The notes beneath the pieces are model-generated. The model was not told the origin of the DNA and did not search any database. It saw only the letters and a list, made by a program, of their open reading frames with translations. Positions 1 to 7,414 of a stretch of 64,000 bases of DNA are shown here, piece by piece. A program made the position numbers and the translations under genes. Origin of the DNA: Gemmatimonas sp. (lineage in GTDB: Bacteria; Gemmatimonadota; Gemmatimonadetes; Gemmatimonadales; Gemmatimonadaceae); NCBI GenBank assembly GCA_011390805.1, contig JAABRT010000011.1, forward strand, positions 1-64,000, read 5' to 3'. How positions within the stretch are numbered: position 1 is the first letter of the stretch; every line of letters begins with the position of its first letter.

Positions 1-1107
1 CTTGGCTGGCGAGTATCAAGCGCCGTGATCAATGCAAAAGGGTGCCTGCGCAGTGGCTTCTGCGGCATCGGGTGTCGATACGACGCCAAGCAGGGCACAC
101 TGGTAACCTATGTCCCGCGCGCGTTAGCTCACGACGCCACCCTCTATGCCGATGCACAGGCGGAACGCATTGAGTTGCGTGAACGGGATACGGGACAGCG
201 GCAGGCGCCCATGAAGCGGGTGCACGTGCAGCTGCGGGACCGGGTGACCGGTGCGGCGCGGCACAAGCTGCTGATCGATGCCCCGTTGGTGATTGTTGCC
301 GGAGGGGCCGTTGAGACTCCGGTGCTGTTGCAGCGCTCCGGTTTAGCGGACGGTCCTGTCGGCCAATATCTGCGCCTGCATCCCACGACCGCCACGGTTG
401 GTGTATTCGAGCGCGACATTGTGGGGAGCGCCGGCGTGCCGCTGTCTGCCATGTGCAGTGAACACCTGCAGTGGCAGGACACCAACTACGGATTCTGGCT
501 GGAGTGTCCACCGTTTCTTCCGGCATTGGGAGCGGTCGCCGCACCGGGTTTTGGTGTAGCGCATGCGAATCTCATGCGACGGTTCCGTCGTCTGAGCAGT
601 GTTATTGCGCTTACGCGCGACGGCGCCGACATCAACGCCTCCAGTGGCAATGTCTCGGTCAACCGCCATGGCCGCATCTCCATCAAGTACGCGCTGACTC
701 CGTCTGATGCGCAGCGAGTACAGGCGTCAATCGAAGCGGCGGCACGGCTTCAGCTCGCCGCCGGCGCACAGGAAGTGCACACGTTGCATACCGAGCCAAT
801 GATCGTGCGACACGAACGCGATCTGCCAGCGGTGCGTCGTGCTGCGGTTCACGCCAACCGCGTGGGGCTTTTCAGCGCGCATGTCAATGGGACCTGCCGT
901 ATGGGCACCAACCCTCGTACTGCGGCCACCACCCCCGACGCTGAGCGTTTTGGTGTGCGCGGTCTCTACATCGCCGATGGCTCACTGCTGCCAACGGCGC
1001 TGGGCGTTAATCCCCAGGCAACGATTATGGCACTCGCTACCCTGATGTCCGAACGCATTGCAGTTCAATACGGTCCCTCACTATCCAGGCAAGGAGCTCT
1101 CGCATGA
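1..1107 (+). CDS. GMC-family oxidoreductase, C-terminal part (5' end outside window)
   Basis: The frame is open to the first base, so the N-terminal FAD-binding half lies upstream; 368 residues are visible. Near the visible start is a cysteine cluster (CLRSGFCGIGC) followed by YDAKQGTLVTYVPRA, a combination I associate with long-chain alcohol oxidase-like and cholesterol-oxidase-like GMC enzymes. The end carries the GMC C-terminal signature: HVNGTCRMG with the catalytic His/Asn region, then IADGSLLPTALGVNPQAT. The family uses FAD to oxidise alcohol groups; the substrate cannot be told from sequence. The TGA stop overlaps the ATG of the MarR gene (ATGA), so the two are probably co-translated and the regulator may control this operon. 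Confidence 0.9.
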   Translation, partial: LGWRVSSAVINAKGCLRSGFCGIGCRYDAKQGTLVTYVPRALAHDATLYADAQAERIELRERDTGQRQAPMKRVHVQLRDRVTGAARHKLLIDAPLVIVAGGAVETPVLLQRSGLADGPVGQYLRLHPTTATVGVFERDIVGSAGVPLSAMCSEHLQWQDTNYGFWLECPPFLPALGAVAAPGFGVAHANLMRRFRRLSSVIALTRDGADINASSGNVSVNRHGRISIKYALTPSDAQRVQASIEAAARLQLAAGAQEVHTLHTEPMIVRHERDLPAVRRAAVHANRVGLFSAHVNGTCRMGTNPRTAATTPDAERFGVRGLYIADGSLLPTALGVNPQATIMALATLMSERIAVQYGPSLSRQGALA

Positions 1108-1748
1108 CCAAAAAGTCGGACAGCAGCAAACATCGCGAGAAGACGGAGCGCAAGCGACGTCGAGCCGTCGATGCGTACGCCCGGCTGCAGCGTGCGGCAA
1201 CATTGACTGCGTCGGCGGCCGACGCGGCGCTGTCGCCATTTGCCTTGTCGGCCAGTCAGCTCGGCGTTCTGGAGACGCTGCAAGCGCGCGGTCCGCTGCA
1301 TCAGCAGGAGTTGGCACGCACGCTTGGTCGCAGCAAAGCACAGATGACAGCCATCATTGATGCACTTGAGAAACGCGGTGCGGCGAGCCGGGAGCGACAT
1401 GCGACGGACCGTCGCTTCACCACGGTGCACCTTACGGAAGAGGGCGTACGGCTGCTCAACGAAGCGAGCCCGGTGCGCGAGGCCGCCGTCGTGGCGTTGA
1501 TGAGTACGCTCTCCGGTGATCAGCGCACACGGTTGGCGCGCCTGTGTCGCCGGATCATCAGGTCGCTGGCGCCGGAAGAAGCTGATCGGGACGACGAGGA
1601 TGGGTCGGGAGAGGACGGATCGGACGACGCGTCAGATGATGGGACTGACGAAGGATCGGACGACGGGTCCGACGGTGAAGGTGAAGACACCGATGATGAT
1701 GTGAACACCGCCGACGCGGGCAACGCAGACGAGGCGGTTGCGCAGTAA
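1104..1748 (+). CDS. MarR-family transcriptional regulator with acidic C-terminal tail
   Basis: This 214-residue protein has a MarR-type winged helix (about residues 45-120; LHQQELARTLGRSKAQMTA fits the recognition helix region and DRRFTTVHLTEEG the wing). MarR proteins are dimeric DNA-binding regulators that often respond to small phenolic or lipophilic ligands. Two additions are unusual: a strongly basic N-terminus (residues 1-22, rich in Lys/Arg) and a tail of about 58 residues (157-214) made almost only of Asp, Glu, Gly and Ser, encoded by repetitive GAC/GAT/GGA-type codons. The start overlaps the stop of the GMC gene, and the aminotransferase begins 9 bases after its stop. Autoregulation of this operon is a guess. 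Confidence 0.85.
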   Translation: MTKKSDSSKHREKTERKRRRAVDAYARLQRAATLTASAADAALSPFALSASQLGVLETLQARGPLHQQELARTLGRSKAQMTAIIDALEKRGAASRERHATDRRFTTVHLTEEGVRLLNEASPVREAAVVALMSTLSGDQRTRLARLCRRIIRSLAPEEADRDDEDGSGEDGSDDASDDGTDEGSDDGSDGEGEDTDDDVNTADAGNADEAVAQ

Positions 1749-1757
1749 CTTTCCGGC

Positions 1758-2939
1758 ATGACCGGACGACATCATCTCTTCATCCCAGGACCCACCAACG
1801 TTCCCGACCGATTGCTGCGCGCGATGCATCGCGCACAGGAAGATCATCGGTCGGCGACGTTCCCCGCACTCACCCGCAGCATTCTCGGACGGCTGCCCGC
1901 GATCGTTGGCAGCACGGCGGCCACGCCGTTCGTGTTTCCGGCGTCGGGCAGTGCGATGTGGGAAGCTGCGCTCGTGAATACGCTCAATCCCGGGGCGCGC
2001 CTGCTGGCGGTGCGCTTTGGACAGTTTTCACATCTCTTTATCCAGACCGCGCGCAATCTCGGCTATCACGTTGACGTGATTGAGGTGCCCTGGGGTGAGG
2101 GGGCGTCGCCGGAGCTGATTGAAGCAGCGCTGCGTGAAGACACCGAACGCAACATCGAAGGTGTTCTGCTGGTGCACAACGAAACGGCGACTGGTGTCAC
2201 CAGTGATGTCGCGGCGGTACGCGCTGCCATGGATCGCGAGGATCACCCGGCACTGCTGTTTGTTGATGGTGTGAGTTCGATTGCCAGTCTTGCCTTTGCC
2301 ATGGATGCGTGGCGCGTGGACTGTGCCATTACCGGATCGCAGAAGGGGTTCATGCTGCCGGCCGGACTGGGCATTCTCTACTGCAGTCCGCGTGTCATGC
2401 AGCGCCTGGATTCGGTGACAACACCGCGCGCCTACTTTGACCTGCGTCCCATGCGCGCCAACAACGAGCAAGGGTTTTTCCCGTCTACGCCGGCGCTTTC
2501 CCTTTTGTGGGGACTGGATGAAGCGCTCACCATGTTGCTCGACGAAGGAATGGAGCAGGTGGTGGCACGTCATGCGCGACTGGCCGAAGGGGTGAGACGC
2601 GCGGTGCACGCGTGGGGGCTGTCGCTGTGCGCCACACGCAAGGAGTGGTACAGCAATACGGTGTCAGCCGTGGTCGTGCCCGAGGGGGCCGACGCACGTG
2701 CAGTGATTCAGGTGGCGTTTGACCGCTGGAATCTTGCGCTGGGATCCGGACTCACGCAGTTGGCGGGGAAAGTGTTCCGTATCGGACACATGGGAGACGT
2801 GAACGAACTCATGCTGGCCGGCGCACTCACAGGCGTTGAGTTGGCGTTGCAGGACAGCGGTGTGGCAGTGACACCGGGAAGCGGCGTAGCGGCGGCGAGC
2901 AGTTGGTGGCGCGAGACAACACCGCGTCAACTCACGTGA
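1758..2939 (+). CDS. Class V aminotransferase, serine/alanine-glyoxylate aminotransferase type
   Basis: This 393-residue protein is full length for the alanine/serine-glyoxylate aminotransferase group of fold-type I PLP enzymes. It opens with LFIPGPTNVPDRLLRAM and carries the PLP-lysine motif ITGSQKGFMLPAGLG, with Lys196 the predicted Schiff-base residue; LLFVDGVSSIAS supplies the Asp that contacts the PLP ring nitrogen. The expected reaction moves an amino group from serine or alanine to glyoxylate, giving hydroxypyruvate or pyruvate plus glycine. The next gene encodes a 2-hydroxyacid dehydrogenase that could reduce hydroxypyruvate or glyoxylate, so the pair plausibly links serine to glycerate or disposes of glyoxylate. 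Donor specificity is inferred, not visible. Confidence 0.88.
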   Translation: MTGRHHLFIPGPTNVPDRLLRAMHRAQEDHRSATFPALTRSILGRLPAIVGSTAATPFVFPASGSAMWEAALVNTLNPGARLLAVRFGQFSHLFIQTARNLGYHVDVIEVPWGEGASPELIEAALREDTERNIEGVLLVHNETATGVTSDVAAVRAAMDREDHPALLFVDGVSSIASLAFAMDAWRVDCAITGSQKGFMLPAGLGILYCSPRVMQRLDSVTTPRAYFDLRPMRANNEQGFFPSTPALSLLWGLDEALTMLLDEGMEQVVARHARLAEGVRRAVHAWGLSLCATRKEWYSNTVSAVVVPEGADARAVIQVAFDRWNLALGSGLTQLAGKVFRIGHMGDVNELMLAGALTGVELALQDSGVAVTPGSGVAAASSWWRETTPRQLT

Positions 2940-2941
2940 TC

Positions 2942-3922
2942 ATGTCGCGTCCTGTCGTGGTGGTCACGCGGCGACTGCCGGAAGCAATCGAGCAGGAGCT
3001 GGCGGAACGTTTCGATGTGCGTTTGAACAGAAACGACACGCCGCTGTCACCGGTGGCGCTGGCTGAGGCCATGAAGTCGGCCGATGCACTGCTCTGCACC
3101 GTGACCGACCGCATTACGGCGCAGCATTTTTCCGTTCCCGGACGCAGGGCACGCGTGCTGGCCAACTTTGGTGTTGGGGTGAACCACATCGATCTTGATG
3201 CTGCCCGGGCGGCTGGTGTCATGGTGACGAACACACCGGATGTGCTCACCGATGACACAGCCGACGTCGCGATAGGGCTGATGCTCATGACGATGCGTCG
3301 ACTGAGCGAAGGTGAACGGCATGCGCGTACCGGTGCCTGGTCGGGGTGGCGTCCCACGCACATGCTGGGGCGCTCTCTCACAGGTAAGCGGCTGGGCATC
3401 GTGGGCTATGGCCGCATCGGCCGGGCCGTGGCGCGCCGCGCCGCCAGCGCGTTCGGCATGCAGGTGCAGTGGTGGGCCCCTCGCGAGCCAACCATACACG
3501 ATGAGGCGACGGCCGGTCCTGCCAATGCACAGCGTGCGCAGTCATTCGAAGAACTGCTGCGCTCGTCTGATGTGGTCTCGCTGCATTGTCCGGCAACACC
3601 GGAAACGTATCACCTCATGAACGAGCACACGATGTCGCTCATGCTGCCGGACGCGGTGCTCATCAACACGTCACGCGGCAATGTGATTGACGAGCATGCG
3701 TTGGTGCATGTGCTGCGCGAACGCATCATCGGTGGTGCCGGGCTTGACGTCTATGAGTTTGAGCCAACGGTGTTGCCCGACCTGCGTGATTTCGAAACGG
3801 TCGTGCTGCTTCCTCATCTGGGCAGCGCAACGGTAGAAACACGTCATGCCATGGGGCGTCGTGCGATGCACAATCTGGAGCTGGCGCTGGCTGGTGAGGC
3901 GCCACCAGACCGGGTTGCATGA
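2942..3922 (+). CDS. D-isomer-specific 2-hydroxyacid dehydrogenase (glyoxylate/hydroxypyruvate reductase type)
   Basis: I chose the ATG at 2942 (326 residues), 2 bases after the upstream stop. An in-frame TTG at 2903 would overlap the aminotransferase and add 13 residues that do not resemble the family. The NAD(P)-binding fingerprint GIVGYGRIGRAVARR lies at residues 152-166. The catalytic Arg245 (NTSRGNVID), Glu274 (LDVYEFEP) and His292 (LLPHLGSAT) are all present. The family reduces 2-oxoacids such as glyoxylate and hydroxypyruvate, which fits the neighbouring aminotransferase. A strong hairpin follows the stop, so the operon probably ends here. Confidence 0.9.
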   Translation: MSRPVVVVTRRLPEAIEQELAERFDVRLNRNDTPLSPVALAEAMKSADALLCTVTDRITAQHFSVPGRRARVLANFGVGVNHIDLDAARAAGVMVTNTPDVLTDDTADVAIGLMLMTMRRLSEGERHARTGAWSGWRPTHMLGRSLTGKRLGIVGYGRIGRAVARRAASAFGMQVQWWAPREPTIHDEATAGPANAQRAQSFEELLRSSDVVSLHCPATPETYHLMNEHTMSLMLPDAVLINTSRGNVIDEHALVHVLRERIIGGAGLDVYEFEPTVLPDLRDFETVVLLPHLGSATVETRHAMGRRAMHNLELALAGEAPPDRVA

Positions 3923-3938
3923 TGCGACGTATACGGTG

Positions 3939-3966
3939 CGCGCCCACCGCTAACGCGGTGGGTGCG
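3939..3966 (+). terminator. Hairpin after the dehydrogenase gene, terminator-like
   Basis: CCCACCGC (3943-3950) pairs perfectly with GCGGTGGG (3955-3962) across a TAAC loop. The stem continues outward by one G-T wobble and three more pairs, giving 12 bp. It lies 17 bases after the stop at 3922 and before the next gene. There is no T tract, so it could be a weak terminator or a 3'-end stabilising stem. Confidence 0.5.
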
Positions 3967-4003
3967 GTGAAGACTGTAATCGGGGCCCGAATGGTGCGTG
4001 CGC

Positions 4004-4804
4004 ATGAGCAGTGAAGCCATTGCACAGCCCTCGGCAGTGGGCGGGTTGGTACACTACGCCGGCATCAACTCCCGTTATCTCGAGCAGCCGCACGATGTCG
4101 TGGTGTGCACGCCACCTGGTTACGACCGCGATACATCGTTGCACTATCCGGTGGTGTACCTGCACGACGGGCAGAATGTCTTTGATGAGTACCCGATGGC
4201 TCCCTTTGGCGTGCAGTGGGGCATTGACACCACGGCGCGCGCGCTGATGCATGCAGGAGCGATTCAGCCGCTGATTCTGGTGGCAATCGGCAACGCCGGT
4301 CGCGAACGCATTGATGAGTATACGCCCACGCGTGACGCCGGACATGATGCGGGAGGGCTGGCGGATCGCTACGGACAAATGGTGGCGTATGAACTGAAAC
4401 CGTTTATCGATCGCACCTTTCGCACCAAGCGCGGCGCGCGCGACACTGCCATGATCGGAAGCTCACTGGGTGGGCTGCTCACGTTGCATCTGGGGCTCAC
4501 GCACCCCGCGGTCTTCGGCAAGCTCGCCCTGATGTCGCCGTCTGTATGGTGGGATGACCGATGGATTGTGCGGCAGTTGGTAACGGCGGTAGGCGGACGT
4601 CCGGACCTGACGATCTGGCTGGATGTCGGGTCGCTCGAGAAACGGATGCTGCGCGGTGCACGTTTGCTCTGTCGGGTCTTGCAGCGCCGTGGTTGGCGTC
4701 TGGGTGAAGATCTGGAGTACGTAGAGGTTGAGCACGCGCTGCATGACGAACGATCCTGGGGAAGACGCATCGGCAGCGTGTTGCGCTTCCTGTTTCCGAC
4801 ATAG
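4004..4804 (+). CDS. Putative esterase, Fes/enterochelin-esterase-like alpha/beta hydrolase
   Basis: From the ATG at 4004 the product is 266 residues; an in-frame GTG at 3998 would add two. It matches the 'putative esterase' family (PF00756): YPVVYLHDGQNVFDE carries the oxyanion-side strand and AMIGSSLGGLLTLH the nucleophile elbow with Ser154. LTIWLDVGSLEK and the conserved late His (VEVEHALHDERSW) supply plausible remaining triad members. No signal peptide is seen, so it probably acts in the cytoplasm. Relatives hydrolyse siderophore esters, acyl esters or feruloyl esters; nothing here fixes the substrate, and no siderophore genes are adjacent. Confidence 0.8.
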   Translation: MSSEAIAQPSAVGGLVHYAGINSRYLEQPHDVVVCTPPGYDRDTSLHYPVVYLHDGQNVFDEYPMAPFGVQWGIDTTARALMHAGAIQPLILVAIGNAGRERIDEYTPTRDAGHDAGGLADRYGQMVAYELKPFIDRTFRTKRGARDTAMIGSSLGGLLTLHLGLTHPAVFGKLALMSPSVWWDDRWIVRQLVTAVGGRPDLTIWLDVGSLEKRMLRGARLLCRVLQRRGWRLGEDLEYVEVEHALHDERSWGRRIGSVLRFLFPT

Positions 4805-4821
4805 CGGGGCGAGGTTTGAAA

Positions 4822-5592
4822 ATGGCCGTGAAAAAGACAGCGGTGACAAAAAAGCGTGCGCGTGCAGTGCTGGCACCCGACGAGTTCACCGGCTTCCGTC
4901 CGGCCGCGCTCACCTTCCTGCGCGCCCTTGCCCGCAACAATCGCAAGGAATGGTTTGAAGCGAATCGTGAGCGCTACGAAGATGAGATCAAGCGTCCGCT
5001 GCTTGCGCTCATCGAAGAGGTGGACGTTCGCCTCGCGTCTGTGGCACCCGAAATCGTGGGCACCCGCAAGTCGCTGTTTCGTATTCATCGCGATGTGCGG
5101 TTCAGCAAAGACAAGCGGCCGTACAAGACACACGCCGCCTGCTGGTTTTATCACCGGGATGCGGGACGTGCAGTGGGTGGCAATGCAGTGCAGGGAGGCG
5201 CCGGATTCTATTTTCACTTTGCTCCGGGCGATGTATTCACCGGAGGCGGCGTCTGGATGCCGCCGCGCCCCGCGCTGCTGCGCATCAGGGATGCAATCGC
5301 AGAGGCACCGGAGGTGTTTACCGACATTGTGACCGCGCGTGCATTCAAGCGCCGCTTTGGCGGACTTGAGCAGGAGCACATGCTGCAGCGCATGCCGCGC
5401 GGCTTCGCGCCCGATCACCCGGCAGGTGATTGGTTGCGCTACCAGTCCTTCACAGCCGGCCGCGCGCTCACCGAATCAGATCTCGGGTCACGGAAACTGA
5501 TTGACCTGATGGTCAAGGATTTCGAAGTGATGCTGCCGTTTGTGCGATGGATAAACAGTGTGAGCGGTCTGCCCGAAGCAACAGCGCGCTAG
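4822..5592 (+). CDS. DUF2461 family protein
   Basis: The ATG at 4822 is preferred (256 residues) because GAGG at 4811-4814 sits 7 bases upstream; a TTG at 4816 is in frame but poorly placed. The text FTGFRPAALTFLRALARN, then NRKEWFEANRERYEDEIK and FRIHRDVRFSKDKRPYKTH, is typical of DUF2461 (TIGR02453). Members are widespread and, as far as I know, of unknown biochemical function. The first 15 residues are Lys-rich and may be disordered. It follows the esterase by 17 bases, so co-transcription is likely, but no functional link is evident. Confidence 0.85.
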   Translation: MAVKKTAVTKKRARAVLAPDEFTGFRPAALTFLRALARNNRKEWFEANRERYEDEIKRPLLALIEEVDVRLASVAPEIVGTRKSLFRIHRDVRFSKDKRPYKTHAACWFYHRDAGRAVGGNAVQGGAGFYFHFAPGDVFTGGGVWMPPRPALLRIRDAIAEAPEVFTDIVTARAFKRRFGGLEQEHMLQRMPRGFAPDHPAGDWLRYQSFTAGRALTESDLGSRKLIDLMVKDFEVMLPFVRWINSVSGLPEATAR

Positions 5593-5602
5593 ATCAAAGC
5601 GA

Positions 5603-6511
5603 TCAGCGCGTCGCCGGCGCCGCGTTACCTCGTGACTGGCCCGGCGCTGCACGAAGCCGATGAAAGTATACGTCTTCGAGATCGGGTTCGACCGGTTCGA
5701 AACCATCGCCCGGCGCGGTCTCGCTGAAAATGTGTACCAGACTCTGTCCGGCCGACAGGCGCATTGACAACACGTTGTACTGCGCCTGTATGGCCTGGGT
5801 ATGCTTTCGTGGCACCCGCTTACGCCAAATGCGCCCGCGCACATCGTCGAGCACGCGTGCCGGCGTGCCGTGCAGCACCACCGTGCCCCCGTTAATGATG
5901 GCGATCTCAGAACAGATGTCGCGCACGTCTTCCACAATGTGTGTAGACAGGATCACCACCACGTCTTCCCCCACGTCGGCCAGCAGATTCAGGAAGCGGT
6001 TGCGTTCCTGGGGATCAAGGCCGGCGGTTGGTTCATCGACAATGAGCAGCGACGGATTGCCGGAGAGGGCAATGGCAATGCCCAGCCGCTGGCGCATACC
6101 GCCGGAGAAACCGCTCACGGGGTTGTGTCGCACCTCGTAGAGATTGACCTGCTCCAGCAGTCGATGCACAAGTTCACGGCGCACCGCCGCGTTGGTGACA
6201 CCTTTCAACAGTGCAAAGTGATCGAGTATGGCGTCGGCCGGCATGCTCGGATAGAGTCCGAACTCCTGGGGCAGATAGCCGAGCATGGCGCGTAACCTGG
6301 CCGGCTCGCTCAGCACATCAATGCCGCGAAAGCTGATCTTCCCGCTGTCAGGGCGCTGCAGCGTAGCGATGGTGCGCATAAGCGTGGACTTGCCGGCGCC
6401 ATTGGGCCCGAGCAAGCCGAACAGCCCGGGAGGCACGGTAAGCGACAGATCGCGTAGCGCCTGCACACCGTTGGCGTAGGTTTTTGACAACTGCTCAATC
6501 ACCAGTGACAC
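5603..6511 (-). CDS. ABC transporter ATP-binding protein (ABC-2/drug-export type)
   Basis: This 302-residue ATPase starts with GTG at 6511. It has Walker A (GPNGAGKST), a Q-loop (YLPQEFGLYP), the ABC signature (SGGMRQRLGIA), Walker B (LLIVDEPTAGLD) and the switch His (ILSTHIVED). The C-terminal 80 residues (from about 215) resemble the extension of ABC-2 export ATPases. Such ATPases pair with a membrane permease, but neither neighbour encodes one, so the partner must be elsewhere. The gene converges with the DUF2461 gene, and its start faces a divergent HAD gene across a repeat-containing spacer. Confidence 0.88.
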   Translation of the reverse strand: MSLVIEQLSKTYANGVQALRDLSLTVPPGLFGLLGPNGAGKSTLMRTIATLQRPDSGKISFRGIDVLSEPARLRAMLGYLPQEFGLYPSMPADAILDHFALLKGVTNAAVRRELVHRLLEQVNLYEVRHNPVSGFSGGMRQRLGIAIALSGNPSLLIVDEPTAGLDPQERNRFLNLLADVGEDVVVILSTHIVEDVRDICSEIAIINGGTVVLHGTPARVLDDVRGRIWRKRVPRKHTQAIQAQYNVLSMRLSAGQSLVHIFSETAPGDGFEPVEPDLEDVYFHRLRAAPGQSRGNAAPATR

Positions 6512-6520
6512 GCCGGTCTC

Positions 6521-6556
6521 CGCTGTGTTCTGCTGTGTTCTGCAGTGTTCTGCTGT
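6521..6556. repeat. 10-bp tandem repeat (about 3.5 copies) in a divergent promoter region
   Basis: The units cgctgtgttc, tgctgtgttc, tgcagtgttc and tgctgt follow one another without gaps, 10 bases upstream of the ABC ATPase start. The period is close to one turn of DNA, so repeats would face the same side of the helix. This could be a regulator-binding array or simple slippage. Confidence 0.7.
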
Positions 6557-6589
6557 TGGACGCTGTACAGCGGTTTACACTTCGTCTGT

Positions 6590-7225
6590 ATGCGCTATAA
6601 GCTAGTGATGTTTGATTTCGATGGAACGCTGGCCAACACGTTTCCCCTCTTTTGTGAGCTCTGCGCCGAGATCACGGAACGCTTCGGGTTGCGCCGTATT
6701 GCACCGCACGAAGTGGAAACGCTGCGTGGTCTGAACACGTCGGCGATTCTCGCCTCACTGGGTGTGTCGCGCTGGCAGTTGCCGGCCATCATGCAACACG
6801 CCCGCGCGCGCATGGCCGAGCAGTCACATGGTATCGCGCTGTTTGACGGTATGTCTGTTCTGCTTGACGACCTCGCCAACAACGGGATTCGGCTGGCAGT
6901 GGTGAGTTCCAATCAGGAGTCTACTGTGCGTGCGGTACTCGGTGATGAGCTCGCATCCCGGGTAAAACACTTCGCGTGCGGTATCGGACTGTTCGGGAAA
7001 GCGCGCAAGGTGCGCAGTGTGGTGCGTGATGCACTGCCTGAAACGCGCAACGCATCAGAGCTGGCGGCATTGGTAGGCGACGAGGGACGCGATATCGAGG
7101 CGGCGCACAAAGCCGGCGTGACGCCAATCGCTGTGACGTGGGGATACGCAACGGCAGATGCGCTGCGCAATGCCGAAGTGAGATGCAACACAGTGCACGA
7201 GCTGCGTGCTGCGCTTCTGTACTGA
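6590..7225 (+). CDS. HAD-superfamily hydrolase, phosphoglycolate-phosphatase-like
   Basis: The ATG at 6590 (MRYKLVMFDFDGTL) gives 211 residues and places the catalytic motif at the N-terminus, as the family requires; upstream in-frame starts would encode an unrelated stretch. Motif I is DFDGTLAN (nucleophile and acid/base Asp), motif II is AVVSSNQES, a Lys in GLFGKARKV fits motif III, and motif IV is VGDEGRDIEAA. The helical cap between motifs I and II (about 80 residues) fits the phosphoglycolate phosphatase/PGMB subgroup. The substrate is unknown. Its start is divergent from the ABC ATPase gene. Confidence 0.85.
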   Translation: MRYKLVMFDFDGTLANTFPLFCELCAEITERFGLRRIAPHEVETLRGLNTSAILASLGVSRWQLPAIMQHARARMAEQSHGIALFDGMSVLLDDLANNGIRLAVVSSNQESTVRAVLGDELASRVKHFACGIGLFGKARKVRSVVRDALPETRNASELAALVGDEGRDIEAAHKAGVTPIAVTWGYATADALRNAEVRCNTVHELRAALLY

Positions 7226-7244
7226 CCACGGGCTAACTGCTTTC

Positions 7245-7385
7245 ACCACAGAGGCACGGAGACGCGGAGAAACTGCAACGGATTCTGGGGTGGTCCGTTG
7301 CAGTTCCACCCATCAAATCGCCTTCGGCCAGATGTGATCCCGGCGGCACTGCATGCGGTTCTCCGTGTCTCTGTGGCTCTGTGGT
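7245..7385. repeat. Palindromic REP/MITE-like element with 27-bp terminal inverted repeats
   Basis: The left arm (7245-7271) begins accacagaggcacggagac. The right arm (7359-7385) is its reverse complement at 24 of 27 positions. Just inside the left arm, 7271-7282 and 7294-7305 form a perfect 12-bp stem with an 11-base loop. The arm sequence belongs to the 'CCACAGAGACACAGAG' type of intergenic repeat that I recall from many bacterial genomes. No open frame encodes a transposase. The element fills most of the gap between two convergent genes. Confidence 0.75.
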
Positions 7386-7392
7386 ACGCCGT

Positions 7393-7409
7393 TGCCGCAC
7401 TGTGCGGCA
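7393..7409 (-). terminator. Small GC hairpin downstream of the dehydratase gene
   Basis: TGCCGCA (7393-7399) and TGCGGCA (7403-7409) form a 7-bp perfect stem with a 3-base loop, 5 bases beyond the stop of the minus-strand gene ending at 7415. No T tract follows on the minus strand, so it is only a possible terminator. Confidence 0.35.
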
Positions 7410-7414
7410 CGTGT

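Noticed and set aside
4369-5418. 349-codon antisense frame across the esterase and DUF2461 genes
   Set aside because: No recognisable domain, and the sense genes are convincing.
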